In this document: piece by piece, positions 1 through 8,403 of the stretch
How positions within the stretch are numbered: the stretch's first letter is position 1
Layout: every line of letters begins with the position of its first letter
Assembly: GCA_023910605.1 (NCBI GenBank)
Contig: JAAVVV010000001.1
Location: forward strand, 186,001-250,000
Reading direction: 5' to 3'
Source of the DNA: Bosea sp. (in: a-proteobacteria)
GTDB lineage: Bacteria > Pseudomonadota > Alphaproteobacteria > Rhizobiales > Beijerinckiaceae
DNA length: 64,000 bases
Position numbers and translations under genes: made by a program
Notes under the pieces: generated by a model
The model's database searches: none
Told to the model about the DNA's origin: nothing
What the model saw: only the letters and a program-made list of their open reading frames with translations

Positions 1-973
1 GCCGGGGCGGGCCAAGCGCCAGCACGAGCGCCAGCGCAAGCGGCACGAGCGTCAGCGCCAGCGACCAGGCCCGCGCCGCCGGCGCCTCACGCGAGAGCCC
101 GTCGGCGCTGCGCCGCACCACCGCCGGGGCCGCAGCCTGAACGAGCCCGTAGCCAATGGTCCACAGCGCGAGGAAGGCCCCCACCATGGGAAAGGTCCAG
201 CCGGCCGCATAGAGGAACACCGGCACGCCGACCACGAACCAGACATCGCGCGCGCCGAAAAGCCCGATCCGTGCCAGCGCCAGCAGGTTCACGCCGCGGC
301 TCTTGCCGAACAGCTCGCGTGCGTTGCTGCTGGCCCTGGCCCTGCCCTTGAGCGGGGGCAGCGAGAGCACGACCCCGGCCAGCACCAGCGCCAGCGCGCC
401 CGCCATGAGCCAGAGCGAAAGCCGGAAGCCGAAGGCCTCGAGCAGCACGCCACCAAGGAAGAAGCCCGCGCCCTTCATCGCGTTCTTGGAGCCGGTGAAC
501 CACGCCACCCAGCGGAAAAGCCGGCCCTCGGCGCCGGATTGCGCCTCGACGGCAGTGAGCTTGATCGCGGATTTGGAGGCGGTCTTGGTCAGATCCTTGG
601 CGATGCCGCAGACGCCTTGCGCCAGCACCACCCAGCTCACCAAGAGGGCCGCCTCCCAGCCCGGATTCATGGCCGACAGGATCACGAACCCTGCAATCTG
701 GGTGGCGAGCCCGACGATCAGCATGCGGCGGATGCCATGCCGCGTCGCCAGCCAGCCGCCGATCATGTTGGCGCCGATCCCGGCCGCCTCATAGAGCATG
801 AAAAGAACGGCCAGCGTGAAGGGCGAGTAGCCCAGCTTGAAGAAGGTGAAGAGCACGAGCATGCGCAGCGCGCCGTCGCTGAGCGTGAAGCCCCAGTAGG
901 CAGCGGTGACGATGGCATAGTTCCGCGCGCCCGCGCCCGGCCCTCCGGCCCCGCTGCCGCCAGCCCGCGCCAT
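1..973 (-). CDS. arsJ: ArsJ-like MFS efflux transporter, 3' end outside window
   Basis: The reading frame from the ATG at 973 runs leftward without a stop to base 1, giving about 324 residues of a hydrophobic protein. Recognisable stretches are AYWGFTLSDGALRMLVLF near the N-terminus, GIAKDLTKTASKSAIKL near residue 125, GSKNAMKGAGFFLGG and GARDVWFVVG. These match my knowledge of ArsJ, the major-facilitator permease that exports 1-arseno-3-phosphoglycerate. Known arsJ genes usually sit beside a dedicated glyceraldehyde-3-phosphate dehydrogenase gene; any such partner would lie left of the window. Only the last helices and the stop are missing. The family call is strong; the substrate is inferred from the family. 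Confidence 0.85.
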   Translation of the reverse strand, partial: MARAGGSGAGGPGAGARNYAIVTAAYWGFTLSDGALRMLVLFTFFKLGYSPFTLAVLFMLYEAAGIGANMIGGWLATRHGIRRMLIVGLATQIAGFVILSAMNPGWEAALLVSWVVLAQGVCGIAKDLTKTASKSAIKLTAVEAQSGAEGRLFRWVAWFTGSKNAMKGAGFFLGGVLLEAFGFRLSLWLMAGALALVLAGVVLSLPPLKGRARASSNARELFGKSRGVNLLALARIGLFGARDVWFVVGVPVFLYAAGWTFPMVGAFLALWTIGYGLVQAAAPAVVRRSADGLSREAPAARAWSLALTLVPLALALVLALGPPR

Positions 974-1075
974 TGCCGCACTCCCGTCCAAGATCGTCAG
1001 CCCCCCTTACGCCCGATCTTAAGGGCGCCGCACATGACATTATGACGACAGCGCCGCCCGGGCGAGGCCCCGGCT

Positions 1076-1402
1076 TCAGCCTTCGCCGGCCAGCGCCGCC
1101 GGATTTGAGATGCGCACGCGCCCGATCGCGTCCGCCACAAGTTCGGCATGGAGACCTGCGTCGGCATCGGCCGAGCCGGCGCGCAGCGCGGCGCAGAGCG
1201 CAGCCCGTGCCGCGTCCGCGGCGTCGGCGGCATCGCCGCCCCGCGGCGGGGCCTCGCCCAACTCGCGCAACGCCATGCGCAGGGCGCTGGCCGCCATCAG
1301 CGCCTTGTAACGTGCCTCGCCCGCGAGCTGGGGCACGAGTTCGGCCGCGATGGTGCGCTCCACCTCTGCGATCAGCGCAAGGCCCGTGGTTTCCGGTTTC
1401 AT
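1076..1402 (-). CDS. DUF6285 domain protein
   Basis: A 108-residue acidic, alanine-rich, probably helical cytoplasmic protein beginning MKPETTGLALIAEVERT. Its ATG shares an ATGA overlap with the stop of the upstream phosphotransferase gene, which fixes the start at 1402 and shows translational coupling; the longer frame reaching to 1864 is not the gene. DUF6285 proteins commonly accompany an APH-type phosphotransferase and acyl-CoA metabolism genes. The biochemical role is unknown. A smaller partner subunit or stabiliser of the phosphotransferase is an inference from the overlap only. Confidence 0.75.
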   Translation of the reverse strand: MKPETTGLALIAEVERTIAAELVPQLAGEARYKALMAASALRMALRELGEAPPRGGDAADAADAARAALCAALRAGSADADAGLHAELVADAIGRVRISNPAALAGEG

Positions 1403-2427
1403 GCTGGCCTCCATTGCGCAGGGGCCGTCATGTTGAGCACGGCCAGCTCCAGTTCGGCAGCGATGCGCGCCGTGAGCGCATGTTCTAGCGAGGGCTCGCG
1501 GCCGGAGGCATGGCGCTCGCCCTGCTGCAGCGCGATGACCGCCCAGCGCAGATGCGCCATCACCTCCCAGTAGCGCACCGCGTCCCCATCGATCGGCAAG
1601 CCCCCGCCTGCTGCATAGCCGCGGTGGAAGGCTTCGCGCGAGCCGATCCCGCCAGCCTCGAGCCGGTCGCGCCCGAAGCGCCAGCAGCGCGCGCAGAACC
1701 AGCCCAGATCCGCCATGGGGTCGCCCCAGCCGGCGAACTCCCAGTCCAGGATGGCTGTGAGACCCGCGCCATCCACCATGTAGTTGCCGGTCCGGAAATC
1801 GCGGTGGACCAGCGTGATCCGCGATGGCGCCGGCGCATGACGCCCGGCCCAGCGCAGGCCCCATTCCAGCGCAGGCCGCACCGCCCCCATGGCGTCGAGC
1901 GCGCCGCGCAGGAAGGCGACCTCGGTGCGGGCGGGATCAACCGGCGGTGGGCCAAGAAAGGGCAAAGCGGCGTGGGCGCTGCCATCGGCCGGCGGCCTTG
2001 TGGCATGGATCAGGGCGAGTTCCTTGCCGAGCCGCTCGACAAGCGCCTCGCGGTCGCCGCCCAGCGACAGGTCCTTCACGATCCTGGGCCCGAAGGCCAC
2101 GCCCTCGACCTTGGCCATCAGGGCGAAGGGGCCGGACAGCACAGACGCGTCGTCGCAGAAGGCCACCGGCTCCGGCACCAGAACCCCGGCCGCCCGCGCC
2201 AGCCGCAGCAATGCGAACTCCTCGGCCCTGCCATGGCTTGCGCCGATCGTGGCGGGCGCATCCTTGCGCAGCACGAAGCTGCGCGGCCCCGAGGCCAGCG
2301 CCGCCTCGACCAGCCAGTTCTCCTGGATCGCGCCGCCCGACAGCCGCGAGATCGTGAGCGTGTCGACCCGCTCGCGCAAGGTTGCGGCCAGCCAGGCGGC
2401 AAGGCGCGAGCGGGCGCCTTCATCCAT
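1399..2427 (-). CDS. APH-family phosphotransferase (ACAD10-like)
   Basis: A 342-residue protein of the aminoglycoside phosphotransferase/choline kinase fold. The nucleotide-binding lobe contains SGGAIQENW and FVLRKD. The catalytic loop is VHRDFRTGNYMV (Brenner motif H-x-D), and the metal-binding segment is ILDWEFAGWGDPMADLGW. Such proteins linked to DUF6285 resemble the kinase domain of ACAD10-type enzymes that phosphorylate hydroxy-acyl-CoA or small alcohols; resistance to aminoglycosides is unlikely. I chose the ATG at 2427, preceded by GAGAGG about six bases away, over a GTG at 2448. It overlaps the downstream DUF6285 gene by four bases, so the two form an operon. Substrate unknown. Confidence 0.8.
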   Translation of the reverse strand: MDEGARSRLAAWLAATLRERVDTLTISRLSGGAIQENWLVEAALASGPRSFVLRKDAPATIGASHGRAEEFALLRLARAAGVLVPEPVAFCDDASVLSGPFALMAKVEGVAFGPRIVKDLSLGGDREALVERLGKELALIHATRPPADGSAHAALPFLGPPPVDPARTEVAFLRGALDAMGAVRPALEWGLRWAGRHAPAPSRITLVHRDFRTGNYMVDGAGLTAILDWEFAGWGDPMADLGWFCARCWRFGRDRLEAGGIGSREAFHRGYAAGGGLPIDGDAVRYWEVMAHLRWAVIALQQGERHASGREPSLEHALTARIAAELELAVLNMTAPAQWRPA

Positions 2428-2536
2428 CACGGACCTCTCGATGCGCACTGCTTCGCCCCGTCCTCGTCATGTGCCTCAGCCCGCAAGGGATGCACGCCTG
2501 CCCTGCGCCGCGCAAGCGCTGGGCCGATGCTCCTGC

Positions 2537-2595
2537 TTGACATGGGCCGCGCTGTTCCATGATCGAACCACAGGCCATGCCGCCAGATTTGGCGG
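2537..2595 (+). promoter_or_regulatory. candidate promoter and inverted repeat before the SDR gene
   Basis: A perfect TTGACA (2537-2542) is followed after 17 bases by TGATCG (2560-2565), a weak match to a -10 box. Just downstream, CCGCCA-GATT-TGGCGG (2580-2595) is a perfect 6-bp inverted repeat that would lie near the start of the transcript and could be an operator. The arrangement is compatible with a regulated promoter for the dehydrogenase gene at 2654. No regulator gene is adjacent, so the binding protein is unknown. Confidence 0.35.
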
Positions 2596-2653
2596 TGCGG
2601 GCCCGGCAGGCTCATGTATATCGATGGCGATCATCAGAGAAAAAGGAGCTCCC

Positions 2654-3415
2654 ATGGCTGGCGCCATCTATCCCGATCTTGCGGGCAAGACCGTTCTCGT
2701 CACCGGCGGCGGCAGCGGCATTGGAGAAGCCATCGTCCGGCGCTTCGCCGCGCAGGGCGCGCGGACCGGATTCATCGACATCGCGCGCGAGCCGTCGGAG
2801 GCGCTGTTGGCGGACCTCAAGGGGCAAGGCCGCGACGTGGCGTTCGCCCATGCGGACCTCACCGACATCGAGGCCCTGCGCGCCGGCATCGCCGGGCTGC
2901 GGGCGGCGCTGGGGCCCGTGCAGGTGCTCGTCAACAATGCCGCCCATGACCAGCGCCATGCCACGCTCGCCGTGACGCCCGAATACTGGGATGACCGCAT
3001 GGCGGTGAACATCCGCCACCAGTTCTTCGCGGCGCAGGCCGTGCTGCCCGACATGATCGCGGCAGGCGCTGGCTCCATCATCAATTTCGGCTCGACCTCG
3101 TGGATGATCGGCCAGGGCGGCATGGCGGCCTATACGGCGGCGAAATCGGCGGTGCTCGGGCTCACGCGCTCGCTGGCGCGCGATTTCGGCAAGCACAACA
3201 TCCGCGTCAACAGCATCGCGCCAGGCTGGATCATGACCCAGCGCCAGATCGACCTGTGGCTCACCCCCGAGAGCGAGGCCGAGCTGATGCAGCGCCAGTG
3301 CCTCAAGCGCAAGCTCGTGCCGGACGAGATCGCCAGCGCGACGCTGTTCTTCGCCTCCGACGAGGCCAGCGCCTGCACGGCGCAGCAATACATCGTGGAT
3401 GGCGGGTGGGTTTGA
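2654..3415 (+). CDS. SDR family oxidoreductase
   Basis: A 253-residue classical short-chain dehydrogenase. The Rossmann motif TGGGSGIG is at residues 17-24, NNAA at 94-97, the catalytic Tyr160 and Lys164 in AAYTAAKSA, with Ser147 or Ser149 upstream, and a C-terminal DGGWV typical of the family. The start is set by AAAAGGAGCT at 2641-2650, a strong ribosome binding site. Such enzymes oxidise or reduce secondary alcohols with NAD(P); relatives include sugar and hydroxy-acid dehydrogenases. The gene stands alone between two minus-strand genes, so context does not reveal the substrate. Confidence 0.85.
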   Translation: MAGAIYPDLAGKTVLVTGGGSGIGEAIVRRFAAQGARTGFIDIAREPSEALLADLKGQGRDVAFAHADLTDIEALRAGIAGLRAALGPVQVLVNNAAHDQRHATLAVTPEYWDDRMAVNIRHQFFAAQAVLPDMIAAGAGSIINFGSTSWMIGQGGMAAYTAAKSAVLGLTRSLARDFGKHNIRVNSIAPGWIMTQRQIDLWLTPESEAELMQRQCLKRKLVPDEIASATLFFASDEASACTAQQYIVDGGWV

Positions 3416-3481
3416 GGCCCGGCCCCGCCGCCGCCCTTTCACGGCCGCTTCGCCCGCAGCCTGAACGGACGCGCAGCGCCC

Positions 3482-4702
3482 TCAGGCCGCCGGCGCAAGC
3501 TCCGCGAGCAGCCGGGGCATCTGCTGCTTGACCTTGAAGAAGCCTGCGGTGGCGTGGGGCCAGATGGCGCTGTCCCAGTCGCGCCGCCATTCGCACAGCG
3601 CGATGCCGCGCGCAGCGAGCGCGGGCTGGGCCTCCACCAGCCAGTCGCGCACCGGGCCTTGCGCGACATAGGGCGTGACGATCTGGCTGGCTCCGGCCTC
3701 GGCCGCCCACCGCGCCAGATCGGACACGGGTCCCGCATGCAGCCTGACGGGAGCCGGGCCGGCCCGCCTGGCCGCGTCGGCCAGCGCGCCCTCATCGAAC
3801 ATGGCCACAGCCCCGGCCACTGTCCCCGGCGAGCGCAGATGCGTGGCCGACAACGTGGCGCATGAGACGATGGCGAGGCTCGGCAGATCGAACTCCTCGA
3901 CAAGCCCGTCCTCGTCGGTGATCAGCAGCGCTGTCGGCTGCCCCTCGCGCGGAGCCGTCACCGACCGCAGCGGCAGCAGCGGCGGCAAGCCGTCGGGCTC
4001 CTCCGCCTCCAGCCCCTGGACCACTGTCGCCAGGTCGCTGTCGCGCGGCGAGAAGCGCTGGCCTGTAAAGGTCGCGATGTTCCAGGCCTGCGCCTGATAG
4101 GGCTTGCCGCGCGTGTGCAGGCCCGCCACCCAGCGCCAGCCCAGCATGTTCGACGCCGCATCGCCATCGATGAGGTGGCGATGGAAGAAGTCCGCCCCCA
4201 GGCGCCAGGGCAGGCCGAAGGTGAAGATCCAGATCGAGGCGAACCACATCCGGGCATGGTTGTGCAGATAGCCCGTCTCCACCAGTTCCTCGGCCCAGGC
4301 ATCGAAGCATGCGAGGCCGGTTTCCCCGGCCTGGGCGCGGGCGACCTCCCCCCTCAGGCGCCTGTCCGCGTCCATGGCGGCGATGTCGCCGCGAAGACCG
4401 GCGGCATAGCTGCGCCAGGCCTGCGGGCGGCGCTCGAGCCAGCCCTTGAAGTAGCTGCGCCAGAACACCTCCTGGATGAATTTTTCGGCCTCGTCCGGCC
4501 CGTGCGCCGCCAGCGCGGCGGCCACCACCTCGCGCTCGCTCAGCAGCCTGCGCCGGATATAGGGCGAAAGGCCGGAGACGGCCCGGTGCGCTCCGGGGCC
4601 ATGGTCATGGTTGCGCCCTTCGGCATAGCGCCGCCCCATCCGGGGAACAAAGGCACGCAGGGCATGGAGACCCGCTTCGCGGCTCGGGTTGAGGGGTGAC
4701 AT
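3482..4702 (-). CDS. FAD-binding photolyase/cryptochrome C-terminal domain protein
   Basis: About 406 residues. Residues roughly 40-240 match the FAD-binding helical domain of DNA photolyases: FIQEVFWRSYFKGWLE, TGYLHNHARMWFASIW, and ASNMLGWRWVAGLHTRGKPY. Unlike a standard photolyase, the antenna-binding domain is not at the N-terminus; a region of about 150 residues follows the FAD domain instead, with segments such as VRDWLVEAQPALAARGIALCEW. That order resembles FAD-binding deoxyribodipyrimidine photolyase-like proteins of alphaproteobacteria whose function is unproven. The ATG at 4702 gives a protein starting with the family-like SREAGLHALRAFVPRMGRRY. DNA repair or blue-light sensing are both possible. 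Confidence 0.8.
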   Translation of the reverse strand: MSPLNPSREAGLHALRAFVPRMGRRYAEGRNHDHGPGAHRAVSGLSPYIRRRLLSEREVVAAALAAHGPDEAEKFIQEVFWRSYFKGWLERRPQAWRSYAAGLRGDIAAMDADRRLRGEVARAQAGETGLACFDAWAEELVETGYLHNHARMWFASIWIFTFGLPWRLGADFFHRHLIDGDAASNMLGWRWVAGLHTRGKPYQAQAWNIATFTGQRFSPRDSDLATVVQGLEAEEPDGLPPLLPLRSVTAPREGQPTALLITDEDGLVEEFDLPSLAIVSCATLSATHLRSPGTVAGAVAMFDEGALADAARRAGPAPVRLHAGPVSDLARWAAEAGASQIVTPYVAQGPVRDWLVEAQPALAARGIALCEWRRDWDSAIWPHATAGFFKVKQQMPRLLAELAPAA

Positions 4703-4816
4703 CGAAGCGGCCTTTCGCGTGACAGCCGCGTAGATCGTCGCCCGTGCGCACCCGTTCAATGCGGTGCGACGCCGCGTCGGCTGCGGCGCGGACCTCGCCC
4801 GCCGCGCGCGGGATTG

Positions 4817-5656
4817 TCAGGCCGGGCGCAGGCCCAGCATCTGGCGCGCCTGCCGCCAGGTCGCGACCTGGCGTCCGTGACGCGCGCAGATTTCAGCAGC
4901 TCGCCGCACCAGCGCTGCGTTCGAGGGCGCGAGGCGCTCCCGATCGAGCCGGACATTGTCCTCCATGCCTGTGCGCGTGTGCCCGCCCCGGGCGATGGCC
5001 CATTCGTTGAGCAGGATCTGGGCCGGCCCGATGCCGGCCGCGCACCAGAGCGCATCGGGCGCAAGCCGCTTCAGCGTGGCGATGTAGATGTCGAGTATGG
5101 CCTCGTCCGCCGGCATGGCGTTCTTCACGCCCATGACGAACTGCACATACAAAGGCCCCTTGAGCCGGCCATCCGCCGCCATGCGCGTGGCCTGCACGAT
5201 GTGGGACAGATCGAAGGCCTCGATCTCGGGCTTCACCTCATGGGCGATCATCTCGCTCGCGAGCCAGTCCACGAGATCGGGCGGATTCTCATAGACCCGG
5301 GTCGGGAAGTTATTGGAGCCGACCGAGAGCGAGGCCATGTCGGGATTGAGCTTCAGCATGCCGCCGCGCTCGCGCCCCGCGCCGGAGCGCCCGCCTGTCG
5401 AAAGCTGGATGATGAGGCCCGGACAATGCTTCTCCAGCCCCTCCTTGAGGCGGGCGAAGCGCTCGGGATCGGAGGTCGGCTTGCCATCGTCGTCGCGCAC
5501 ATGGCAATGCGCGATCGCCGCGCCGGCCTCGAAAGCCTCATGCGTGCTCTCGATCTGCTCGGCGATGGTGATCGGCACGGCCGGATTGTCCGCCTTCGTC
5601 GGGACGCTGCCAGTGATGGCGATGCACAGGATGCAAGGTGTCGCAGCTTCGCTCAT
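4817..5656 (-). CDS. BKACE-family beta-keto acid cleavage enzyme
   Basis: A 279-residue protein of the DUF849/Kce family, TIM-barrel zinc enzymes that condense a beta-keto acid with acetyl-CoA and cleave it to acetoacetate plus a new CoA thioester. Candidate zinc ligands are His50 and His52 (AHCHVRD) and Glu232 (TGMEDN), matching the pattern of 3-keto-5-aminohexanoate cleavage enzyme. The ATG at 5656 lies seven bases after the pcaG stop, so it is in the pcaHG transcription unit. The substrate in this setting is unknown; a keto-acid from aromatic ring cleavage is the natural suggestion. Confidence 0.85.
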   Translation of the reverse strand: MSEAATPCILCIAITGSVPTKADNPAVPITIAEQIESTHEAFEAGAAIAHCHVRDDDGKPTSDPERFARLKEGLEKHCPGLIIQLSTGGRSGAGRERGGMLKLNPDMASLSVGSNNFPTRVYENPPDLVDWLASEMIAHEVKPEIEAFDLSHIVQATRMAADGRLKGPLYVQFVMGVKNAMPADEAILDIYIATLKRLAPDALWCAAGIGPAQILLNEWAIARGGHTRTGMEDNVRLDRERLAPSNAALVRRAAEICARHGRQVATWRQARQMLGLRPA

Positions 5657-5663
5657 GGCGGCC

Positions 5664-6290
5664 TCAGATATCGAGAAACACGGTTTCGCCATCGCCCTGG
5701 AGGCGGATGTCGAAGCGATAGACCGCTTGGCCCTCGCCGGGCTGGCGGCGGGCAAGCAGGGTCTCGCGGCGATGCCCCTGTTCGATCAGGTTGAGAACCG
5801 GATCGGCGGCATTGGCGGCCGCTTCGTCGGAGAAATACAGCCGGGTGTTCAGCCCGATGTTGATGCCCCGCGCTACCAGCCACAGACTGATGTGCGGAGC
5901 CATGAGCCGGCCAGACCGGTCGCGCACCGGGCCGGGCTTGATGGTGTCGAATTGCCAGAGCCCGGTGTCGAAATCCGGGATGACGCGCCCCCAGCCCCTG
6001 AAGCCCGGCGCCACCTCGGCGCAGCGCGGATCGCCCGGATGGGGATGGATGCCGTTGGCGTCGGCCTGCCAGGTTTCGATGAGCACGTCCTTCACCGGCG
6101 CGTCCGTGCCGTCGCGCACCACGCCCTCGATGCGGATGCGCTCCCCGGCCGCATTCGGCCCCGCTATGTCGAGCCCCAGCTCATTGCGATAGATCGCGAA
6201 GCCTGCGGCGCCGGGCGCCAGACCGATATGAACGAACGGACCAGCCGTCTGCGAGGCGGTCTCCTTGAGTTCGGGCAGGGCTTGAGGCAT
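5664..6290 (-). CDS. pcaG: protocatechuate 3,4-dioxygenase alpha subunit
   Basis: A 208-residue intradiol dioxygenase subunit. It starts MPQALPELKETASQTAGPF, contains IETWQADANGIHPHPGDPR and the beta-sandwich segments typical of PcaG, and lacks the full set of iron ligands, as alpha subunits do. With PcaH it forms the (alpha-beta-Fe) multimer that opens protocatechuate to 3-carboxy-cis,cis-muconate. It begins three bases after the pcaH stop, so the two are co-translated. The downstream partner is a BKACE enzyme, not pcaB or pcaC, neither of which occurs in this window. Confidence 0.93.
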   Translation of the reverse strand: MPQALPELKETASQTAGPFVHIGLAPGAAGFAIYRNELGLDIAGPNAAGERIRIEGVVRDGTDAPVKDVLIETWQADANGIHPHPGDPRCAEVAPGFRGWGRVIPDFDTGLWQFDTIKPGPVRDRSGRLMAPHISLWLVARGINIGLNTRLYFSDEAAANAADPVLNLIEQGHRRETLLARRQPGEGQAVYRFDIRLQGDGETVFLDI

Positions 6291-6293
6291 CTC

Positions 6294-7019
6294 TCAGTTT
6301 CCTTCCAGCCGGTTCTCGAACAGGGTCGAGCGGGAGCCGCGCAGCACGATGTCGAACTTGTAGGCGAGGCAATCGAGCGGCACGGCGGCGTTCATGTCGA
6401 GCGGGGCGATGAGCTGCTCGATGGCCCGCGGGTCCGGGATGGAGCGCACGATGGGGCAGCGCTGGATCAGCGGATCGCCCTCGAAATACATCTGTGTGAT
6501 GAGCCGCTGGGCGAATCCCGCGCCGAACACGGAGATGTGGATGTGCGCCGGCCGCCAGTTGTTCACCCAGTTGCGCCAGGGATAGGCGCCAGGCTTGATG
6601 GTGCGGAAGGCATAGGAGCCTGCTGCATCGGTGATGGTGCGGCCGCAGCCGCCGAAATTGGGGTCGATGGGCGCAAGATAGCTGTCCTTGCGGTGCCTGT
6701 AGCGCCCGCCGGCATTGGCCTGCCAGATTTCCACCAGCGTCTGCGGCACCGGCCGGCCGCACTCATCGAGCACGCGCCCATGCAGGATGATCCGCTCGCC
6801 GATGGGATCGCCGCCATGGGCGTAGTTCCGGATGAGGTCGGCATCGAGCGGATCGATGTCGCCATGGCCGAAGACCGGGCCCGTGAGCTCCGACGGCGTG
6901 TTCTCGATCGACAGCAGCGCCAGCCGCGGCGAGCGGGCCACGGAGGTCTTGTAGTCAGGCGCAAGCGCCGGCGGATGCCAGGTGCGGTCGCGCTGGAAGA
7001 AGGCGGCGGGTCCGGTCAT
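6294..7019 (-). CDS. pcaH: protocatechuate 3,4-dioxygenase beta subunit
   Basis: A 241-residue iron(III)-binding catalytic subunit. All four expected ligands can be placed: Tyr107 (GGRYRHR), Tyr146 (GAYPWRN), His159 and His161 (RPAHIHIS), one residue off the Pseudomonas numbering. The N-terminal [11 protein letters not shown] is also typical. AAAGGA sits six to seven bases before the ATG at 7019. It leads the pcaHG-BKACE unit. A PcaQ-type regulator gene is not in the window. Confidence 0.94.
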   Translation of the reverse strand: MTGPAAFFQRDRTWHPPALAPDYKTSVARSPRLALLSIENTPSELTGPVFGHGDIDPLDADLIRNYAHGGDPIGERIILHGRVLDECGRPVPQTLVEIWQANAGGRYRHRKDSYLAPIDPNFGGCGRTITDAAGSYAFRTIKPGAYPWRNWVNNWRPAHIHISVFGAGFAQRLITQMYFEGDPLIQRCPIVRSIPDPRAIEQLIAPLDMNAAVPLDCLAYKFDIVLRGSRSTLFENRLEGN

Positions 7020-7080
7020 GTCGCGTCCTTTCGAACGGTGCTGGCGTCACGCCCATGGCAGGCCATCGCCAGGATTGGGC

Positions 7081-7200
7081 AAGGCGTGTCTCGACACGCG
7101 AGGGTTGGGCAAGGCGTGTCTCGACACGCGAGGGTTAGAAAAGGCGTGTCTCGACACGCGAGGGTTAGAAAAGGCGTGTCTCGACCGCGGGCAGTCTGAT
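7081..7200. repeat. 30-bp tandem repeat, each unit a palindrome
   Basis: Three full copies and one partial copy of a 30-base unit begin at 7081, 7111, 7141 and 7171 (the last diverges after about 14 bases). Each full copy carries GCGTGTC-TC-GACACGC, a perfect 7-bp inverted repeat (first copy 7084-7099). The array lies in the gap between the pcaH start and the aroE-like gene. A further inverted repeat, TGGATCGGC/GCCGATCCA, follows at 7200-7221. Either an intergenic repeat family or an operator/mRNA structure would fit. Confidence 0.9.
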
Positions 7201-7290
7201 GGATCGGCGACCGCCGATCCACCTTATCTTCGCCGGTCAAGGCGCGGCGGTCGCGCACATTCGGCATGGCGGCGATGACGGTGCTGCCGA

Positions 7291-8151
7291 TCATGCGGCC
7301 TCCGGTTCCAGCAGCGCCGCGCGCAGGCGTTCGTCATTAAGCGGCAGGCCGGTGAAGCGGGCCCAGGCATCCACGCCCTGCGCGAAGAACAGCTCATAGC
7401 CCGGGATGATCGCGAGCCCTTCGGCCTCGGCGTCACGCAGGAAGGCGGTGTCGACCGGCGTGTAGACCGCATCGAAGGCCCAGGCAGCGCCCGCCATCGC
7501 GGCCTGGGCCAGCGGCGTGCCGCCGAGCCCCACCATGCCCACGGGCGAGCCGTTGACGAGGCCGCAGGCCCCCTGCGCCAGCGCGGCCGGGTCGCGTCCT
7601 GTCTCGATGTCCAGCCCCGGCGCGCCCGTCGCCAGCGCTGCCGCCAGCGCGTCGGCCTTGGCAAGGTCCGGATCGGCGATGGCGAGCTGGTCGAGGCCGA
7701 GCGCGACAAGCCCGAAGGCGATGGCCTTGCCGACGCCGCCCGCGCCGATCAGCAAGGTCCGCCCTGGCGGCGCCGCTCCGCGCAGGCGGCGATAGGCGGC
7801 GATGAAGCCGGTATGGTCGGTGTTGTAGCCGCGCGGGCCATCCGGTTCGAACACCACGGTATTGACCGCGCCCATGGCCTTCACCAGGGGCTCGTCGATG
7901 CGCACCTTGGCGGCCACGCGCTCCTTGTAGGGGTAGGTGACATTCACGCCGCGATAGCCGCCGGCGGCGCAGAAGGCGAAGACATGGTCGAAGTCCATGC
8001 CGAGCTCGCGCGGCACGAGAAGATCATAGCTCACGGGATGGCCCACCTGACGACCCGCAAGGCGGTGAAGCTTGGGCGATTGCGAAGCGGCGATGTTGTC
8101 GCCGATCAGGCCAAGCCTGATGCGCGCATGGTCCATGGCGGGGGCGCTCAT
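7291..8151 (-). CDS. aroE: shikimate/quinate dehydrogenase
   Basis: A 286-residue AroE-family enzyme that interconverts 3-dehydroshikimate (or 3-dehydroquinate) and shikimate (or quinate). Substrate-domain residues are Ser24 in SQSPKLH, Lys76 in NVTYPYKE and Asp112 in YNTDHTG; the nucleotide site is GAGGVGKA at about 137-144. TYPYKE and the location beside pcaHG favour a catabolic quinate/shikimate enzyme feeding protocatechuate over the biosynthetic AroE. The ATG at 8151 has GGAGG nine bases upstream. Another gene would be needed for 3-dehydroshikimate dehydratase; none is seen here. Confidence 0.88.
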   Translation of the reverse strand: MSAPAMDHARIRLGLIGDNIAASQSPKLHRLAGRQVGHPVSYDLLVPRELGMDFDHVFAFCAAGGYRGVNVTYPYKERVAAKVRIDEPLVKAMGAVNTVVFEPDGPRGYNTDHTGFIAAYRRLRGAAPPGRTLLIGAGGVGKAIAFGLVALGLDQLAIADPDLAKADALAAALATGAPGLDIETGRDPAALAQGACGLVNGSPVGMVGLGGTPLAQAAMAGAAWAFDAVYTPVDTAFLRDAEAEGLAIIPGYELFFAQGVDAWARFTGLPLNDERLRAALLEPEAA

Positions 8152-8325
8152 CGTCCTCAACCTCCGAAGACGCGGCGCGGATGCGGCATGGAGCGCCCGG
8201 ACGCCACAGGCAAGGTTGGACAGGCAAGGCGAGGGCGGAAGGGCAAGCGGATGAACGGCATCGCCACATAGTGCGTCAACTGCTGGTGCTTCGCCAGTCC
8301 CACCCGTCCGCTTCCCGCAGAGGAA

Positions 8326-8402
8326 TCAGCCCCAGACCCCGGAGACCACGCGCAGCCAGTTCCCGGACATGATCTTTTCAATGTCGGCCGCCTTGCAGGC
8401 GC
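8326..8402 (-). pseudogene. remnant of a membrane dipeptidase (M19) C-terminus
   Basis: On the minus strand the last about 25 codons of a gene read AADIEKIMSGNWLRVVSGVWG and a stop at 8326. This resembles the conserved C-terminal segment of peptidase M19 (renal-type dipeptidase) proteins, where a DI-KIL-GNWLRV motif closes the protein. The frame breaks at about 8402 where an unrelated plus-strand ATPase fragment begins, so the rest of the gene has been lost. The assignment rests on one short motif. Confidence 0.4.
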
Positions 8403-8403
8403 G

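Noticed and set aside
7081..7200. Palindromic 30-base repeats considered as CRISPR.
   Set aside because: The repeats are directly tandem with no spacers between them and no cas genes nearby.
7016..7294. A 92-codon minus-strand frame overlapping the aroE-like stop by ATGA, with a repeated 10-residue peptide.
   Set aside because: The peptide repeat is just the 30-bp DNA repeat read in frame, the rest matches no family I know, and the frame runs into the start of pcaH. Treated as a chance frame.
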